From assembly GCA_018066065.1 (NCBI GenBank), contig JAGHSC010000219.1:1-10221 (forward strand): a DNA stretch of 10,221 bases, in the 5' to 3' direction. The DNA comes from Candidatus Cryptobacteroides faecihippi (GTDB lineage: Bacteria; Bacteroidota; Bacteroidia; Bacteroidales; UBA932). Below are positions 1 through 6,912 of this stretch, piece after piece (the stretch's first letter is position 1; each line of letters starts with the position of its first letter). The notes below the pieces were generated by a model, which was not told the origin of the DNA, ran no database searches, and worked only from the letters and a program-made list of their open reading frames with translations. Both the position numbers and the translations under genes were made by a program.

Positions 1-638
1 ACAATGTCGCTGCAGCACTCGGAATCCCTTCAGGCCCAGTCTTCAGCCAGGCACAGAACCTCGCCGCAAGGCCTCCCCAACTCTGCCAGGGCTGCGGCCA
101 CAGAGACGTCTACACAGCCCTCAACAAGGTTCTTGCCGACTACCCTGACTACCGAATCTTCGGCGACATCGGATGCTACACCCTCGGTGCCCTGCCTCCA
201 TTCAAGGCACTCTCAAGCTGCGTCGACATGGGTGCATCGATCACAATGGCAAAGGGAGCTGCCGATTCAGGAGTCTTCCCTTCAGTGGCTGTGATCGGTG
301 ATTCCACATTTACCCACAGCGGCATGACCGGACTGCTCGACGCAGTCAATGACAGGAGCAACATCACCGTAGTCATCTCGGACAACCTCACCACCGGAAT
401 GACCGGCGGACAGGACAGCGCAGGCACCAGCAAGTACGAGGCTATCTGCACCGCCATCGGAGTGGAGCCGGAGCATGTACGCGTCGTCGTCCCTACCCCA
501 GCCAACATGCCGGAGATCACAAGGATCTTCAAGGAGGAGATCGAATATGAGGGAGTTTCAGTGATCATCCCAAGAAGGGAGTGCATGCAGACCCTCCAGA
601 GACATCTCAGAGAAGCCAAGAAGAAACAACAGTCATGA
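1..638 (+). CDS. iorA: Indolepyruvate ferredoxin oxidoreductase, alpha subunit (IorA), 5'-truncated by window edge
   Basis: This is the C-terminal 211 codons of the thiamine-diphosphate subunit of indolepyruvate:ferredoxin oxidoreductase, which interconverts an arylpyruvate plus CoA with arylacetyl-CoA, CO2 and reduced ferredoxin. The frame is open from base 3 with no start in view. Visible residues show the family's CxxCGHR segment (C28, C31), a GDIGCYTLG block at 54-62, and the TPP/Mg2+ motif that begins GDSTF at 99 and ends in ISDN at 125-128. The protein ends about 20 residues after the IIPRREC segment in a basic tail (KKKQQS), with no cysteine-rich ferredoxin domain. Long-form archaeal IorA proteins carry two [4Fe-4S] motifs there, so electrons must leave another way or this is a short family form. 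The stop overlaps iorB by four bases (ATGA), which suggests coupled translation. The TPP motifs and the adjacent iorB make the call strong. The exact arylpyruvate preference is not readable. Confidence 0.93.
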   Translation, partial: NVAAALGIPSGPVFSQAQNLAARPPQLCQGCGHRDVYTALNKVLADYPDYRIFGDIGCYTLGALPPFKALSSCVDMGASITMAKGAADSGVFPSVAVIGDSTFTHSGMTGLLDAVNDRSNITVVISDNLTTGMTGGQDSAGTSKYEAICTAIGVEPEHVRVVVPTPANMPEITRIFKEEIEYEGVSVIIPRRECMQTLQRHLREAKKKQQS

Positions 639-1216
639 AGAAAGACATCATACTCTGCGGTGTTGGAGGACAGGGAATCCTCAGCATCGCGACGATCATA
701 GGCCAGGCAGCCACAGCCGCCGGAATCAACCTCAAGCAGGCGGAAGTCCACGGAATGAGCCAGAGAGGAGGCGACGTCCAGTCCAACCTCAGGCTCTCCA
801 CCGAACAGATCTGGTCAGACCTCATCCCGCTCGGCAAGACCGACGTGGTGATCAGCATGGAGCCGATGGAAGCACTCCGCTACCTCCCCTATCTTGCACA
901 GGACGGTACGGTCGTCACTTCCAGCAAGCCTTTCATCAACATCCCGAACTATCCTGAAGAGGCCGCCATCCAGGCCGAGCTGGACACACTGCCATCAGTC
1001 GTCAAGCTCGACATCGAAGCCGTCGCCAAGGAATGCGGCAACCTCCGCGGTGCCAACATGGTACTTCTGGGAATGGCTGCACCATACATCGGGATCCTCA
1101 CCGTGGGACAGCTCCGTGAGGCGATCGCGACAGTTTTCGCCCGCAAGGGAGAAGCAGTCGTCGAAGCCAACCTCAAGGCATTCGACATGGGAGTCGCAGC
1201 ATGCGGCATCAGATAA
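635..1216 (+). CDS. iorB: Indolepyruvate oxidoreductase, beta subunit (IorB)
   Basis: This 193-residue protein is the gamma-type (pyruvate ferredoxin/flavodoxin oxidoreductase catalytic domain) partner of IorA. Its length is normal for IorB. It begins MKKDIILCGVGGQGIL, the glycine-rich GxGGQG motif lying at residues 9-14, followed by the conserved EVHGMSQRGG segment at 37-46, both typical of this subunit. The ATG at 635 is preferred over an in-frame ATG at 581: it forms the ATGA overlap with the iorA stop and puts GVGGQG at the usual distance from the N terminus, while the earlier start lies deep inside iorA. No signal peptide is seen, so the complex should be cytoplasmic. It has no iron-sulfur motif of its own, so neither the visible part of IorA nor IorB offers a ferredoxin-like relay. 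A 30-base A-rich gap follows before the ligase gene. Confidence 0.94.
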   Translation: MKKDIILCGVGGQGILSIATIIGQAATAAGINLKQAEVHGMSQRGGDVQSNLRLSTEQIWSDLIPLGKTDVVISMEPMEALRYLPYLAQDGTVVTSSKPFINIPNYPEEAAIQAELDTLPSVVKLDIEAVAKECGNLRGANMVLLGMAAPYIGILTVGQLREAIATVFARKGEAVVEANLKAFDMGVAACGIR

Positions 1217-1246
1217 AGACAATTGAAACATTAAAACGACCATAAC

Positions 1247-2554
1247 ATGATCTACAATCCCCAGATGGAATGCATGTCCAGGGAAGACATGCGCAAGCTT
1301 CAGACAGAAAGACTCCAGAAGACAGTCAAGACCTGCTACGAGAAGGTCCCATTCTACAAGAAGAAGATGGATGAACTCGGAGTCAAGCCAGAGGACATCA
1401 AGAGCATCGACGACATCGTGAAGCTTCCTTTCACGACAAAGACTGACCTCCGCGACGAGTATCCGTTCGGACTTCAGGCAGTACCTAAGGAGGAAGTGGT
1501 CAGGATCCACGCTTCCAGCGGTACCACAGGAAAGCCAGTCGTCGACACCTACACCAAGAACGACATCGAGATGTGGTCGGAAGGTGTGGCACGTGTCATG
1601 GCGGCCGGTGACATCGGTCCTGGCGACACCGTCCAGGTCAGCTACGGCTACGGTCTCTTCACCGGTGGCCTCGGAGCCCATGACGGAGCAGCCAAGCTTG
1701 GTGCAGTCCAGCTCCCTACCTCGGCAGGAAACACCGAGAAGCAGATCATGCTCATGCAGGATTTCGGTTCCACAGCACTTGCCTGCACCCCATCCTACGC
1801 AATGCGCCTCGCAGAGGCCATCCACAACAGCGACACCGTCAGCATCGACAAGATGAAGCTCCGCGCTGGTTTCTTCGGTGCAGAGCCTTGGACTGACGGA
1901 ATGCGCCGCGAACTTGAGGACAAGCTCCACATCAAGGCCTACGACATCTACGGTCTCACCGAGATGTGCGGCCCAGGTGTCGGTGGAGAATGCGAATGCC
2001 AGAACGGAACACACCTCTGGGAGGACATGTTCTTCCCTGAGATCATAAACCCTGAGACCCTCGAGCCTGTTGCTCCGGGCGAGTTCGGAGAGCTTGTCTT
2101 CACGTCTCTCTGCAAGGAGGCAATGCCTATCCTCCGCTACCGCACACGCGACCTCACCCGCCTCATCTACGACAAGTGCGAGTGCGGACGTACCGCAGTC
2201 AGGATGGACAGGATCCTCGGCCGTTCAGACGACATGCTCATCATCCGTGGAGTGAACGTCTTCCCTTCACAGATCGAGGCTTGCCTCACTGAGTTCCCGG
2301 CCTACCAGCCTTACTACTTCATCACAGTCGACCGTGTCAGCAACGAGGACACCTTCGACCTCGATGTAGAGCTCAAGCTCGAGTACTTCAGCTATGACCC
2401 AGCCAAGCAGATGCCTTTCATCAAGCCTCTGTACGACAGGATCGTCAGCATGGTAGGCATCAAGCCTAACATCCACATCCTCCCTCCTATGACCATCGAA
2501 AGGTCAATGGGCAAGGCAAAGCATGTCCTCGACAAGAGAAACTTCAAAGATTAA
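1247..2554 (+). CDS. paaK: Phenylacetate-CoA ligase-like adenylate-forming enzyme (PaaK family)
   Basis: This 435-residue protein is the expected length for PaaK, which joins an arylacetate to CoA with ATP going to AMP and PPi. The adenylation motifs are clear: ASSGTTGKP (89-97), YGLTEMCGPG (235-244), RTRD (299-302), GRSDDMLIIRGVNVFPSQIE (325-344), and a C-terminal RSMGKAKHVLD stretch with the likely catalytic lysine at 423 or 425. Cysteines at 249, 251, 311 and 313 (the CECGR segment) could form a metal site, but this is inference. It sits 30 bases after iorB and 9 bases before the aminotransferase. In anaerobes, the iorAB-paaK pairing suggests exchange between arylacetyl-CoA and free arylacetate. 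No aerobic ring-epoxidase (paaA-E) genes are in view, so aerobic phenylacetate degradation is not supported here. Substrate could be phenylacetate, 4-hydroxyphenylacetate or indole-3-acetate. Confidence 0.92.
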   Translation: MIYNPQMECMSREDMRKLQTERLQKTVKTCYEKVPFYKKKMDELGVKPEDIKSIDDIVKLPFTTKTDLRDEYPFGLQAVPKEEVVRIHASSGTTGKPVVDTYTKNDIEMWSEGVARVMAAGDIGPGDTVQVSYGYGLFTGGLGAHDGAAKLGAVQLPTSAGNTEKQIMLMQDFGSTALACTPSYAMRLAEAIHNSDTVSIDKMKLRAGFFGAEPWTDGMRRELEDKLHIKAYDIYGLTEMCGPGVGGECECQNGTHLWEDMFFPEIINPETLEPVAPGEFGELVFTSLCKEAMPILRYRTRDLTRLIYDKCECGRTAVRMDRILGRSDDMLIIRGVNVFPSQIEACLTEFPAYQPYYFITVDRVSNEDTFDLDVELKLEYFSYDPAKQMPFIKPLYDRIVSMVGIKPNIHILPPMTIERSMGKAKHVLDKRNFKD

Positions 2555-2563
2555 GGATCAATA

Positions 2564-3880
2564 ATGAAAGTCTTCAGTGAAGAACTGGTAAGAGAAGCGG
2601 CCAGGGAATCAAATGTCGCCGACCTGGCGCATGCAACGATCGGAGAAACGCTTCTCGTCGCACAGTATCTTGAAAGGAAGACCGGGATTCCATTCATCAG
2701 GATGGACCAGGGCAGTCCTGGACTCCCAGCCAACAGATACGGAATAGAGGCTGAAAAACGTGCACTGGACAGCGGGATCGGATCGCAGTATCCCGCTGCC
2801 GCAGGCATGCGCGAGCTCAAGGAAGCGGCCAGCCGCTTCGTCAAGGCCTTCATCGACATCGACATAACTCCAAGGTCGTGCGTACCAACCGTGGGATCCG
2901 TCGCCGGTTCCTTCGGTTCCTTCATCGCCTGCTGCCAGAGACAGAAAGGCAAGGACAAGGTACTGTTCATCGACCCAGGCTTCCCGATCCAGAAGAGCCA
3001 GCTCAGGGTTCTCGGTCTCGAATGGAAGGAATTCGACATCTACGATTTCCGTGGAGAGGCCCTTCGCGCGAAGCTCGAGGAGATGGTCGCTGACGGTGAC
3101 ATCGCCGCAATCATCTATTCAAACCCTAACAACCCAGCGTGGATCTCCCTGGAGGAGGAAGAGCTTGAGATCATCGGAGAGATCGCCACGAAGCACGACA
3201 TCATCGTGCTCGAGGACCTCGCCTACTTCGCCATGGACAACAGGCGCGACCTCTCTCATCCTTACGAGCCGCCTTACGTCCGCACCGTCGCAAGGTACAC
3301 AGACAACTACATCCTCATGCTGTCCTCCAGCAAGATCTTCAGCTACGCAGGGCAGAGGATGGCCCTCGTCTGCATCAGCGACAGGCTCTACGAGAGGCAG
3401 TTCCCTGACCTCGCGGCAAGGTACCACGACACCGGAGTCTTCGGCCCGACCTTCATCGCATCGATCCTCTACATGATCACCAGCGGCGCGACAGCCACCA
3501 CACAGCTCGGCTACGCAGAGATGCTGAACCTCAGCTGCGAGGGAAAGATCAACTTTGTGGAAGACACAAAGGAATATGCAATCAGGGCACAGAAGATGAA
3601 GAAGATCTTCTGCGACAACGGATTCAGGATCACCTACCCAAGGGACGTGAAGGAAGAGATCGGAGACGGCTTCTTCTTCTCACTCTCCTACCCCGGGATG
3701 ACTGGCGGCGAACTTGCCGTCGAACTCATCCACTACGGCGTCTCCAGCATCAACCTGGACACGACCGGCAGTCACCAGATGGGAGTGCGCGCATGCACAT
3801 CCAGGATGCGCGAGGAGCTCTACCCGGTGCTTGAGGAAAGAATGAAAATGTTCAAGGAAGACCATGACACTGCTCGATAA
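2564..3880 (+). CDS. Fold-type I PLP-dependent aminotransferase (class I/II), probably acting on aromatic amino acids
   Basis: The 438-residue protein has the class I/II aminotransferase signature: SNPNNP at 186-191 (Asn binding the PLP ring oxygen), the ED-x-x-Y motif with D218 and Y221, and the Schiff-base lysine K257 in SSSKIFSYAGQR, where the following arginine is the usual phosphate contact. A substrate-carboxylate arginine is probably the one in the GVRACTSR segment near residue 410. It lies inside the iorAB-paaK operon, 9 bases after paaK. The inference is that it interconverts Trp, Phe or Tyr with the arylpyruvate used by IorAB. Glutamine as a co-substrate is possible because an omega-amidase-like gene is two genes downstream. 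Cytoplasmic, with no signal peptide. Its coding end overlaps the next gene by 17 bases. The PLP fold is certain; the substrate is inferred from context only. Confidence 0.9.
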   Translation: MKVFSEELVREAARESNVADLAHATIGETLLVAQYLERKTGIPFIRMDQGSPGLPANRYGIEAEKRALDSGIGSQYPAAAGMRELKEAASRFVKAFIDIDITPRSCVPTVGSVAGSFGSFIACCQRQKGKDKVLFIDPGFPIQKSQLRVLGLEWKEFDIYDFRGEALRAKLEEMVADGDIAAIIYSNPNNPAWISLEEEELEIIGEIATKHDIIVLEDLAYFAMDNRRDLSHPYEPPYVRTVARYTDNYILMLSSSKIFSYAGQRMALVCISDRLYERQFPDLAARYHDTGVFGPTFIASILYMITSGATATTQLGYAEMLNLSCEGKINFVEDTKEYAIRAQKMKKIFCDNGFRITYPRDVKEEIGDGFFFSLSYPGMTGGELAVELIHYGVSSINLDTTGSHQMGVRACTSRMREELYPVLEERMKMFKEDHDTAR

Positions 3881-4277
3881 CCTCAACGAGAACGACCACT
3901 TCGCACGCAACGCCGGAGCGAAGCTCACAGAGATAAGGGAAGGCTTTGCCCGTGCCGAGCTTACCGTCGGAGAAATGCACGTCAACGCAGCGGGAGTCTG
4001 CCAGGGAGGAGTGATCTACACCCTGGCCGACTTCGCCTTCGCTGCCGTTGCCAACAGCAGAGGCATCATGACTCTGGGAATATCCAACACGCTGACCCTT
4101 CTCAAGTCAGCGAAGATCGGTGACACGCTGACTGCAGAATGCACCGAACTGCTTGACCACCACAAACTTCCGTACTGTGACATAGGAGTGTTCAACCAAA
4201 ACAAGGAGCTGATTGCAGTCATGACAGGCCTGGGCTACAGGCTGAATAAGGAATTCGGTTACGATTCATTGATGTAG
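3864..4277 (+). CDS. PaaI-like hotdog-fold acyl-CoA thioesterase
   Basis: This 137-residue single hotdog domain matches PaaI-type thioesterases, which hydrolyse aryl-acetyl-CoA and hydroxyphenylacetyl-CoA esters. The core is HVNAAGVCQGGVIYTLADFAFA (39-60 in part), containing the conserved Asn41, Gly44, GG pair at 48-49 and the acidic catalytic residue D56 of the TLAD motif. At the position where many members have His (HGG), this protein has Gln47. That is a real departure from the common motif, though glutamine may be tolerated in some subgroups. The ATG at 3864 lies 17 bases inside the aminotransferase gene, implying translational coupling, and the omega-amidase gene starts 4 bases after the stop. 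In this operon it probably releases free CoA and arylacetate from arylacetyl-CoA, as a safety valve or as the terminal step of arylacetate formation. Function follows from family and context. Confidence 0.87.
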   Translation: MTLLDNLNENDHFARNAGAKLTEIREGFARAELTVGEMHVNAAGVCQGGVIYTLADFAFAAVANSRGIMTLGISNTLTLLKSAKIGDTLTAECTELLDHHKLPYCDIGVFNQNKELIAVMTGLGYRLNKEFGYDSLM

Positions 4278-4281
4278 GAAA

Positions 4282-5034
4282 ATGAAAGTCACTCTGATAC
4301 AGATGGACATCGCCTGGGGTGACCCGGCATGCAACGTCGCCACGGCCGACAGGATGATCCGCGAGAATCCGGGAAGCGACCTCTACGTGCTCCCCGAGAT
4401 GTGGACCACAGGATTCGCGACACAGCCAGAGGGAATCGCCGAGAGCGACTCCAGCGAGAGCCTTGAATGGATGAAGGACACCGCGGACAGGACAGGTGCA
4501 GCGATTGCAGGAAGCATCGCAGTAAGATGTCAGGACGGTTCCTACAGGAACAGATTCTACTTCGTCAGACCAGGCGGGCTGGTCGACTTCTACGACAAGC
4601 ACCATCTCTTCACCTACAGCGGCGAGCACCACAGGTACACTGCCGGAGAGAGGAAAGTCATCGTGGAATGGAAGGGCATCAGGTTCAGGATGATAGTCTG
4701 CTACGACCTGCGCTTCCCTGGATGGGCACGCAACGCCGAGGAGTACGACGCCATGCTCTGTGTGGCATCGTGGCCTACTCCAAGAGTCGGGGCATGGAGG
4801 ACGCTGCTCAAGGCAAGGGCGATCGAGAACCAGTGCTACGTGCTCGGAGTGAACAGAGTCGGAACCGATCCGGCATGCCAGTACTGCGGAGGTACAGCCT
4901 TCGTGGATCCTTACGGAGAGGCAACCGAATGCAAGGACAGCGAGGCCTCTACCCTGAATGCAGAGATCGACATGGATGCTCTCGCAGCCTTCAGGGAAAA
5001 GTTCCCGGTGCTGAAGGACAGGGACCTTATCTGA
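4282..5034 (+). CDS. Carbon-nitrogen hydrolase (nitrilase superfamily), omega-amidase-like
   Basis: This 250-residue protein has the nitrilase-fold catalytic triad: E39 in LPEMWTTGF, K106 in YDKHHLF, and nucleophile C140 in IVCYDLRFPGW. Length and motif wording (EMWTTGF, DKHHLF, CYDLRFP) fit the YafV/NIT2-like omega-amidase subgroup, which hydrolyses 2-oxoglutaramate (and 2-oxosuccinamate) to the 2-oxoacid and ammonia. Omega-amidases often work with glutamine transaminases by removing their keto-amide product, which fits its place two genes after an aminotransferase. An arylacetamide or nitrile-related substrate cannot be excluded, since nitrilase-family enzymes can also act on indole- or phenyl-acetic compounds, but the motif wording argues against a true nitrilase. 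The start is 4 bases after the previous stop. The 3' end overlaps the oppositely oriented yolD-like gene by 8 bases. No signal peptide, so cytoplasmic. Confidence 0.88.
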   Translation: MKVTLIQMDIAWGDPACNVATADRMIRENPGSDLYVLPEMWTTGFATQPEGIAESDSSESLEWMKDTADRTGAAIAGSIAVRCQDGSYRNRFYFVRPGGLVDFYDKHHLFTYSGEHHRYTAGERKVIVEWKGIRFRMIVCYDLRFPGWARNAEEYDAMLCVASWPTPRVGAWRTLLKARAIENQCYVLGVNRVGTDPACQYCGGTAFVDPYGEATECKDSEASTLNAEIDMDALAAFREKFPVLKDRDLI

Positions 5035-5434
5035 TTGCGGTGATGTCGTCCAGAAGGATGGACGTGCCGTCTTCGAAAAGAATCTTCCGGGTGTACTCAT
5101 CAAACTTCTTGAGACGTCCCTCGAAATCGATGTACCTTCCCCCGGACTTTCTTGAATCCTTCTTGAAATAAGTCAGTCTTACTTCCGGATTGTCAGTCAG
5201 TTCTGACAATATGTGCCGGAAGCGGGAGTCCAGTTCCTTACGGGCTTCCTCATCAAGTTCGATGCGAGGGGCAGTGAGCCTTGAAGTCTCCCCGATCACG
5301 GCATCGTAGCCGGTGAGCGCAGCGAAAGGAGAGAACTGTGCTGCACGCGACATCATGGACATCCGGGGATGGTGCGATGACGTGTGATGCGGAAGGTCGA
5401 TGATCTCCAGGTATTTCTCCATTCCCTCCATCAT
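5027..5434 (-). CDS. YolD-like protein paired with a Y-family polymerase
   Basis: This 135-residue protein has the YolD-like pattern: an N-terminal IIDLPHHTSSHHPRMSMMSR segment, then AAQFSPFAALTGYDAV (residues about 31-46), and a C-terminal half rich in beta strands with EVRLTYFKKD, GGRYIDFEG, the FDEYTRKI segment and a final DDITAI. YolD-like proteins are small, of unknown biochemical role, and are repeatedly found beside UmuC-type polymerases, often on mobile elements. Here the ATG at 5434 overlaps the polymerase stop by ATGA, so the two are almost certainly co-translated. A second Met lies 3 codons in (MMEGMEKY has Met at 1, 2 and 5), so the exact start is uncertain by a few residues. Its stop lies inside the last codons of the convergent omega-amidase gene. 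It has no signal peptide or membrane segment. Confidence 0.85.
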   Translation of the reverse strand: MMEGMEKYLEIIDLPHHTSSHHPRMSMMSRAAQFSPFAALTGYDAVIGETSRLTAPRIELDEEARKELDSRFRHILSELTDNPEVRLTYFKKDSRKSGGRYIDFEGRLKKFDEYTRKILFEDGTSILLDDITAIR

Positions 5435-6897
5435 GCCTTGTGCCCTCCTACCTGATTGTTGCGTTCCCTGGCCGTAGCTCCCTCCTCGAAATCCATTCCC
5501 TTGAGGATGGAATTCTTGCCGAACTTGTTCCGGATGGCAAGGATGGCCTCCTGCTGGCGTCTTTCCCTGGCATTGTCCCTTGCCTCGCCGAAGAGGTCCA
5601 GCTGAAGCTGGGCGGCGGCACTCTTCTCGTCGATGACATTCTCGGCTGTGATGTTCAGACGGCGAACCGTCAGCCCACGGTCGACAGAGGAATCGAATAT
5701 TCCAGTGACGGCATCGATGAGATCGCGCGACGAGGAGGTATGGTGTCCAAGCGAAGCCGAACCATGAACCGGTTTCGGGACCTTGCGGCCATAATAGTCA
5801 AGTGCGACCGGACCCTTGTACTTCCTTGCCTGACCCTCTTCAAGTGCGCTGTTGTCGTAGCCGACATAAAGCGAGACGCGGTCAGTGGCAAGACCCTTTG
5901 ACACAAGGTCAAGTGACAGGGTGTCAGCCATTTCCATGGCGACGATACGAGCCTGGACGAAGGGATAGGCGCTCTGCAGGACTTGACCGCTGCTGAGGCT
6001 GTTGGTGCTTGGCCTGTAGGACTTGATTGCCTTCATCGTGCATGGCTCCCAACCCCATGCATGGTCGATCAGAAGCTCGGCATTGACACCGAATGTCTTG
6101 TAGAGGAACTCTTCCCATTCGACCTGGGTGGAGCGGAGGGCAAGGTCTCCCATGGTCATGATCCCCATGGCCTCGAGCCTGGCAGCAATCCCATGGCCGA
6201 CCCTCCAGAAATCCTTCAGGGGCCTGTGTGCCCACAGCTTCTCCCTGTAGGAACGCTCGTCGAGCTCGGCTATCCTCACTCCATCAGCGTCGGCTGCCTG
6301 ATGCTTCGCCTCGATGTCCATGGCCACCTTCGCAAGGTACATATTCGTACCGATTCCTGCTGTCGCTGTGACTCCTGTTGTGGCGAGCACATCGCGTATC
6401 ATCTTGATTGCCAGCTCATGGGCCGTGCAGGAATAGGTGCGCAGGTAGTCTGTCACATCCATGAAGACTTCGTCGATGGAGTAGACATGGATGTCCTCCG
6501 GAGCGATGTACTTCAGATAGGTGGAGTAGACCTTGGCACTGACATCCATGTAATGCTTCATCTGCGGAGGGGCGACAACATAGTCAAGCTCAAGGGAAGG
6601 ATCCGACTGAAGCCTTGAATTGTCCCAGGTCTTTCCGCTGAAGCGTCCTCCGGGAGCCGCCTGCCTGCGCGCAGCATTGATGGCACGGACCTTCTGAACG
6701 ACTTCTAACAGACGCGCCCTGCCCGGAATCCCGTAGGATTTCAGGGACGGAGAGACTGCCAGGCAGATGGTCTTGTCGGTACGCGAAGGGTCAGCAACCA
6801 CAAGGTTTGCCACAAGCGGATCCAGTCCCCTTTCCACACACTCGACAGAGGCATAGAAGGACTTGAGATCGATCGCGATGTAGCATCTCTGATCCAT
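5431..6897 (-). CDS. Y-family translesion DNA polymerase (UmuC/DinB-like)
   Basis: The 488-residue protein is an error-prone lesion-bypass polymerase. Metal-binding Asp10 opens the motif IAIDLKSFYASVE, with Tyr15 in the steric-gate position as in UmuC-type enzymes, and D142-E143 in YSIDEVFMDV supply the second carboxylate pair. Helix-hairpin-helix DNA binding is suggested near 225-260 (the GHGIAARLEAMGIMTMGDLA segment). The C-terminal little-finger region holds SSGQVL and RRLNITAENV, and the tail near LDLF could be a beta-clamp contact (inference). Length is longer than DinB (about 350) and UmuC (about 420), with an extra insert around 80-115, as in the polymerases that pair with YolD. It is followed by the overlapping yolD-like gene and preceded 15 bases upstream by the malY-like gene. 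No LexA-type operator is visible between them, so damage control, if any, must come from further upstream. Confidence 0.93.
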   Translation of the reverse strand: MDQRCYIAIDLKSFYASVECVERGLDPLVANLVVADPSRTDKTICLAVSPSLKSYGIPGRARLLEVVQKVRAINAARRQAAPGGRFSGKTWDNSRLQSDPSLELDYVVAPPQMKHYMDVSAKVYSTYLKYIAPEDIHVYSIDEVFMDVTDYLRTYSCTAHELAIKMIRDVLATTGVTATAGIGTNMYLAKVAMDIEAKHQAADADGVRIAELDERSYREKLWAHRPLKDFWRVGHGIAARLEAMGIMTMGDLALRSTQVEWEEFLYKTFGVNAELLIDHAWGWEPCTMKAIKSYRPSTNSLSSGQVLQSAYPFVQARIVAMEMADTLSLDLVSKGLATDRVSLYVGYDNSALEEGQARKYKGPVALDYYGRKVPKPVHGSASLGHHTSSSRDLIDAVTGIFDSSVDRGLTVRRLNITAENVIDEKSAAAQLQLDLFGEARDNARERRQQEAILAIRNKFGKNSILKGMDFEEGATARERNNQVGGHKA

Positions 6898-6912
6898 GGA
6901 AATCCGTACAGA

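Noticed and set aside
176..751. A 191-residue open frame on the minus strand opposite iorA/iorB
   Set aside because: Overlaps the iorA TPP motif and the conserved iorB start on the other strand; no family resemblance.
1217..1246. A possible promoter or attenuator between iorB and paaK
   Set aside because: The 30-base gap is A-rich but holds no -7-like TAnnTTTG element and no hairpin, so read-through from iorAB is the simpler reading.
995..2014. A 339-residue open frame on the minus strand opposite iorB and paaK
   Set aside because: It is antisense to two clearly conserved genes, has no recognisable motif, and reflects the codon bias of the + strand genes.
4219..5103. A 294-residue open frame on the minus strand opposite the omega-amidase gene
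   Set aside because: The + strand frame has an intact nitrilase catalytic triad; the antisense frame is rich in Cys/His/Pro of shadow type and has no family resemblance.
5983..6618. A 211-residue open frame on the + strand opposite the polymerase
   Set aside because: It lies opposite conserved polymerase motifs and has shadow-like composition.
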